From positions 43,111 through 107,110 of the forward strand of contig JAEEQP010000007.1 of NCBI GenBank assembly GCA_016285355.1: a DNA stretch of 64,000 nucleotides, given 5' to 3'. The translations under genes were made by a program, and so were the position numbers. The DNA comes from Bacteroidales bacterium (GTDB taxonomy: Bacteria; Bacteroidota; Bacteroidia; Bacteroidales; F082). Numbering within the stretch: the first letter of the stretch is position 1; every line of letters begins with the position of its first letter. This document shows positions 61,366 through 64,000 of this stretch, in pieces. Under the pieces are notes generated by a model, which made no database searches, had not been told where the DNA came from, and was given only the letters and a program-made list of their open reading frames with translations.

Positions 61366-62796
61366 ATGAACGAGAAATTGTTGGATAAGAATCTTCTTTA
61401 TTTGGTGGCCGACATGAGCCTCGCCGCATGGGGAAGAAAGGAAATTGAAGTTTCCGAACACGAGATGCCTGGCCTGATGGCCTTGCGCAAGAAATATGGC
61501 GACACCAAGCCGCTGAAGGGTGCCAAAATCATGGGCTCGCTCCACATGACCATCCAGACAGCCTGCCTGATTGAGACCTTGGTGAAGTTGGGTGCTACCG
61601 TGCGTTGGTGTAGCTGCAACATCTACTCTACTCAGGACCACGCCGCCGCAGCCATTGCCGAAACAGGCACTTCGGTGTTTGCTTGGAAAGGTGAGACCCT
61701 CGAAGACTATTGGTGGTGCACCAAACGTGCCATCTCTTTCCCTGATGGAACGGGTCCCGACCTCATCGTCGACGATGGCGGCGATGCCACCTTATTAATA
61801 CATAAGGGCTACGCTTGCGAAAACAATCCTGCTTTACTCGATGCCCCAACCGAAGGTGCCGAAGAAGCCGCGCTGATGAGTGTCATCAAGGCGACTTATA
61901 AGGAAAATCCTACTTTCTGGCATACTGTTGTGGCTGGTTGGAAGGGCGTTTCCGAGGAGACCACCACAGGTGTCCACCGTTTGTATCAGATGCAGGAGCG
62001 TGGCGAACTGTTGGTGCCGGCCATCAACGTGAACGACTCGGTCACCAAGTCGAAGTTCGACAACCTGTATGGTTGTCGCGAATCTTTGGCCGACGGTATC
62101 AAACGTGCCACTGACGTGATGATTGCGGGTAAGGTCGTGGTCGTGTGCGGTTACGGCGAAGTCGGCAAGGGCTGCTCTCACTCCATGAAGAGCTACGGTG
62201 CCCGCGTTTTAGTCACGGAAATCGATCCCATCTGCGCCTTGCAGGCTGCCATGGAAGGCTTCGAGGTGACCACGATGGAAGAGGCCGTCAAGGAGGGCAA
62301 TATTTTCGTCACCACAACTGGCAACTGCGATGTCATCACCTTGGAACACATGCTTCAGATGAAGGACCAAGCCATTGTGTGCAACATCGGCCACTTCGAC
62401 AATGAGATTCAGGTGAGCCGTCTTGAGACCGCCAAGGAGTTGAAAGAAAAAATCAACATCAAACCGCAAGTCGACAAGTATGTTTTTGAAGACGGTCACT
62501 GCATCTTCCTGTTGGCCTCGGGTCGTTTGGTCAACTTGGGCTGCGCCACAGGTCACGCCAGTTTTGTGATGAGCAACTCGTTCACCAACCAGACCTTGGC
62601 TCAGATGGACCTCTGGGAGAAGCGTGGCCAGTATGCGGTCAATGTATATTGCCTGCCTAAGTACCTCGACGAGGAAGTCGCCCGTCTACATTTGGAGAAA
62701 ATCGGCGTGAAACTCACCAAATTGACGCAAAAACAGGCCGATTACATTGGCGTTCCTGTGGAAGGACCTTACAAATCGGATATTTACAGGTATTGA
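61366..62796 (+). CDS. ahcY: Adenosylhomocysteinase (S-adenosylhomocysteine hydrolase)
   Basis: This NAD-dependent enzyme splits S-adenosylhomocysteine to adenosine and homocysteine, relieving product inhibition of methyltransferases such as QueA-independent AdoMet users. The 476-residue product starts at ATG 61366 rather than an upstream in-frame GTG, which would precede the -7 box. Conserved blocks include [35 protein letters not shown], the NAD-binding Rossmann [17 protein letters not shown], and the C-terminal PYKSDIYRY. Own promoter; a GTAGAGACG palindrome lies 27 bases after the stop. Confidence 0.97.
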   Translation: MNEKLLDKNLLYLVADMSLAAWGRKEIEVSEHEMPGLMALRKKYGDTKPLKGAKIMGSLHMTIQTACLIETLVKLGATVRWCSCNIYSTQDHAAAAIAETGTSVFAWKGETLEDYWWCTKRAISFPDGTGPDLIVDDGGDATLLIHKGYACENNPALLDAPTEGAEEAALMSVIKATYKENPTFWHTVVAGWKGVSEETTTGVHRLYQMQERGELLVPAINVNDSVTKSKFDNLYGCRESLADGIKRATDVMIAGKVVVVCGYGEVGKGCSHSMKSYGARVLVTEIDPICALQAAMEGFEVTTMEEAVKEGNIFVTTTGNCDVITLEHMLQMKDQAIVCNIGHFDNEIQVSRLETAKELKEKINIKPQVDKYVFEDGHCIFLLASGRLVNLGCATGHASFVMSNSFTNQTLAQMDLWEKRGQYAVNVYCLPKYLDEEVARLHLEKIGVKLTKLTQKQADYIGVPVEGPYKSDIYRY

Positions 62797-62823
62797 CGGA
62801 TGCCGAATGCATCTTGATTAATG

Positions 62824-62855
62824 TTGTAGAGACGTGCCATGGCGCGTCTCTACAA
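62824..62855. repeat. GTAGAGACG-type palindrome
   Basis: TTGTAGAGACG ... CGTCTCTACAA, a 32-bp near-perfect palindrome with one mismatch pair, between the convergent ahcY and lipoprotein genes. It may serve as a terminator for either, though it matches the repeat family at 9121 and 49162. Confidence 0.9.
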
Positions 62856-62860
62856 TTGTA

Positions 62861-63352
62861 TTAATTGGTGATGGTCAGTTTGCTGCCATCATAATTGGTG
62901 TGGTATTGAATCAAAGGATAAACCACGGTGCCGTCGGTGGGGAAATTGGGAACCATGTCGGGCTCACGGATGATGATTTGTCCGTTCAAGATGTTGTAGT
63001 AGGCATTGTTGCAGCGGTCGACGACAAACGGAAAGTCCACTACAAGTCGCGTCGTGTTGCCTTGGCTGTCGGTGCAGGCATCTGGTTCGTTGGGCGGTAT
63101 GCGGTCGTAGGCCAGAAACTCGTTGTTGCTTACGCGATAGACGATAATGCCTCGGCTGGTGCTTTCCACATCGGAGGTGATGTAAACCCATCCACTTACG
63201 AAGTTCAAATCCTGATACTGCATGGTGTTCGGATAAATCGTAATCGAGTAGGGCAGGAGCGGCCGATAGGGGTTCTCAGGGTATTTCTGGCACCCATGCA
63301 GCAGGGGCAGGAGTGCTATTAATATTAATAGGTGTAATTTTGGTGTTCTCAT
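62861..63352 (-). CDS. Lipoprotein resembling Rieske-like Bacteroidales lipoproteins
   Basis: This 163-residue protein has a lipobox (LLPLLHGC). The mature part follows the pattern of a Bacteroidales lipoprotein family that resembles Rieske domains: LNFVSGWVYITSD, STSRGIIVYRVSNNEFLAYDR, RLVVD, and PLIQYHTNYDGSKLTITN. The canonical CPYD ligand segment seen in relatives is replaced (DRIPPNEPDAC), so metal binding is doubtful. Divergent from the small basic lipoprotein gene. Confidence 0.7.
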   Translation of the reverse strand: MRTPKLHLLILIALLPLLHGCQKYPENPYRPLLPYSITIYPNTMQYQDLNFVSGWVYITSDVESTSRGIIVYRVSNNEFLAYDRIPPNEPDACTDSQGNTTRLVVDFPFVVDRCNNAYYNILNGQIIIREPDMVPNFPTDGTVVYPLIQYHTNYDGSKLTITN

Positions 63353-63408
63353 GATAGCAAAGAAACGCTATTTTTTCCAAAATCGTACCTCTTTGCGGAA
63401 AAAATGCT

Positions 63409-63416
63409 ACATTTGC
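63409..63416 (+). promoter_or_regulatory. -7 element of the small basic lipoprotein gene
   Basis: TACATTTG at 63409-63416, 18 bases before the ATG at 63434. Confidence 0.55.
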
Positions 63417-63433
63417 CATTCAAATTGCAAAGT

Positions 63434-63700
63434 ATGAAGAAACGAATTAATGTAATTGTCTGTCTGCTGGCCTTGGTGCTGCTGTTCAGTTCATGTGCTT
63501 CGAGCAGGTCGTCGCGTGCCATCAGGAAGGCAGAGCGGCAGATGGAACGCCAGGAAAAGAATGCCGCAAAACAGTACGACAAGGCCAAGACGGCGCACTA
63601 CAAACATCAGGCGAAAAAGACCCAAAAGATGATAAAAAAGGACAAAAGGCACGCCGAACGCATGCGCCGCCGGCAAAAATCGAATCCGTTTTTCTCTTAA
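63434..63700 (+). CDS. Small, highly basic lipoprotein
   Basis: ATG 63434 gives 88 residues with a lipobox (LALVLLFSSC). The mature part is almost entirely a charged helix rich in Lys, Arg, Gln and Glu (AERQMERQEKNAAKQYDKAK; KKTQKMIKKDKRHAERMRRR), ending SNPFFS. No family is recognised. It may interact with acidic partners or nucleic acid, but this is not shown. Confidence 0.75.
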   Translation: MKKRINVIVCLLALVLLFSSCASSRSSRAIRKAERQMERQEKNAAKQYDKAKTAHYKHQAKKTQKMIKKDKRHAERMRRRQKSNPFFS

Positions 63701-64000
63701 TACCCCAATTTCACTATATTAATAAGGTATATGCCTAAAACTGGGAGTAATCCCGAAAAAAAGCCTCTGAAACGGCAAAAAACTTATTTAATTGGAATTT
63801 TTACAAATGATTGAAAATCAAAAATATAAACATTTTGTTGAAAAATTTGTGGAGAAAAAAATGCGAAAAAAGCATATTTTTCTTGCGTACTTTCAAATAA
63901 GGTTGTAATTTTGACGACTTTTAATGCACCAATATGCACCAAATAATAGTAGTATTACATAAAATTACAAGGTATGTTTAAAAATTTACTAATGACCCTT
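63701..64000 (+). other. Non-coding right edge with an orphan promoter and a repeated motif
   Basis: No gene is seen. TAATTTTG (63906-63913) fits a -7 box and probably belongs to a gene beyond the window. It is followed by a direct repeat (ATGCACCAA at 63924 and 63934) and by the second copy of ATGCACCAAAT-N5-TAGTATTAC (63934-63958). The rest is AT-rich. Confidence 0.5.

Overview
This 64 kb window is chromosomal DNA from a member of the Bacteroidota, most likely Bacteroidales. The evidence is the Bacteroidetes-type -7 box (TAnnTTTG) repeated upstream of many genes, several proteins ending in type IX secretion (T9SS) C-terminal sorting domains, many short Bacteroidetes lipoproteins, a GH29 fucosidase, and the gene order uppP-truB-queA. 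No rRNA, tRNA, CRISPR array, complete prophage or plasmid function was seen. The species cannot be named from the sequence alone.

Layout. 1-6.2 kb: cell-wall and tRNA genes (uppP end, truB, queA, glyS) with an ORF6N-domain protein and a lone AAA-type ATPase. 6.3-15.4 kb: three tandem paralogous T9SS surface/secreted proteins followed by a membrane-anchored TPR/helix-turn-helix regulator. 15.4-23.6 kb: AsmA-like protein, lipocalin-like lipoprotein, omega-amidase, tadA, SPOR protein, ruvB, a small membrane protein followed by a decayed copy of the ruvB 3' end, a candidate small RNA and a possible phage-type nuclease gene. 23.7-26.8 kb: leuS, with a nuclease-like (DUF559) domain inserted in frame. 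26.8-32 kb: AraC regulator, candidate small RNA, alpha-L-fucosidase, potassium channel and a second TPR/AraC membrane regulator. 32-38.1 kb: a frameshifted small-protein gene, a giant repeat-containing T9SS protein and a small protein with a PLGSG/hydrophobic/basic tail. 38.2-47.6 kb: an RND efflux system (adaptor, pump, outer-membrane factor) and a MscS-type channel. 47.6-53.4 kb: zeta-toxin-like kinase with a small partner, lipoproteins, an M1 peptidase with T9SS tail and another T9SS protein. 53.4-64 kb: histidine kinase, GNAT/small-protein pair, rpoN, asnS, a Y1 (RAYT/IS200-like) transposase, a GNAT-DAHP synthase-chorismate mutase fusion, ahcY and small lipoproteins.

The strongest unusual theme is short palindromic repeats that have entered and reshaped genes. 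At least four families are dispersed here: GTAGAGACG palindromes, a hairpin built on GTAGGGCTGT / GCGGCTGCC, a ~133 bp hairpin element placed just after stop codons, and a 59 bp repeat next to the RAYT gene. Copies lie inside T9SS sorting-domain loops, supply a stop codon, and form the junction of a GNAT-aroG gene fusion. Other points of interest are the DUF559 insertion in LeuRS, heptanucleotide repeats in a regulator linker, two promoter-plus-U-tract small RNA candidates, and small proteins with a tripartite PLGSG tail beside a giant surface protein.
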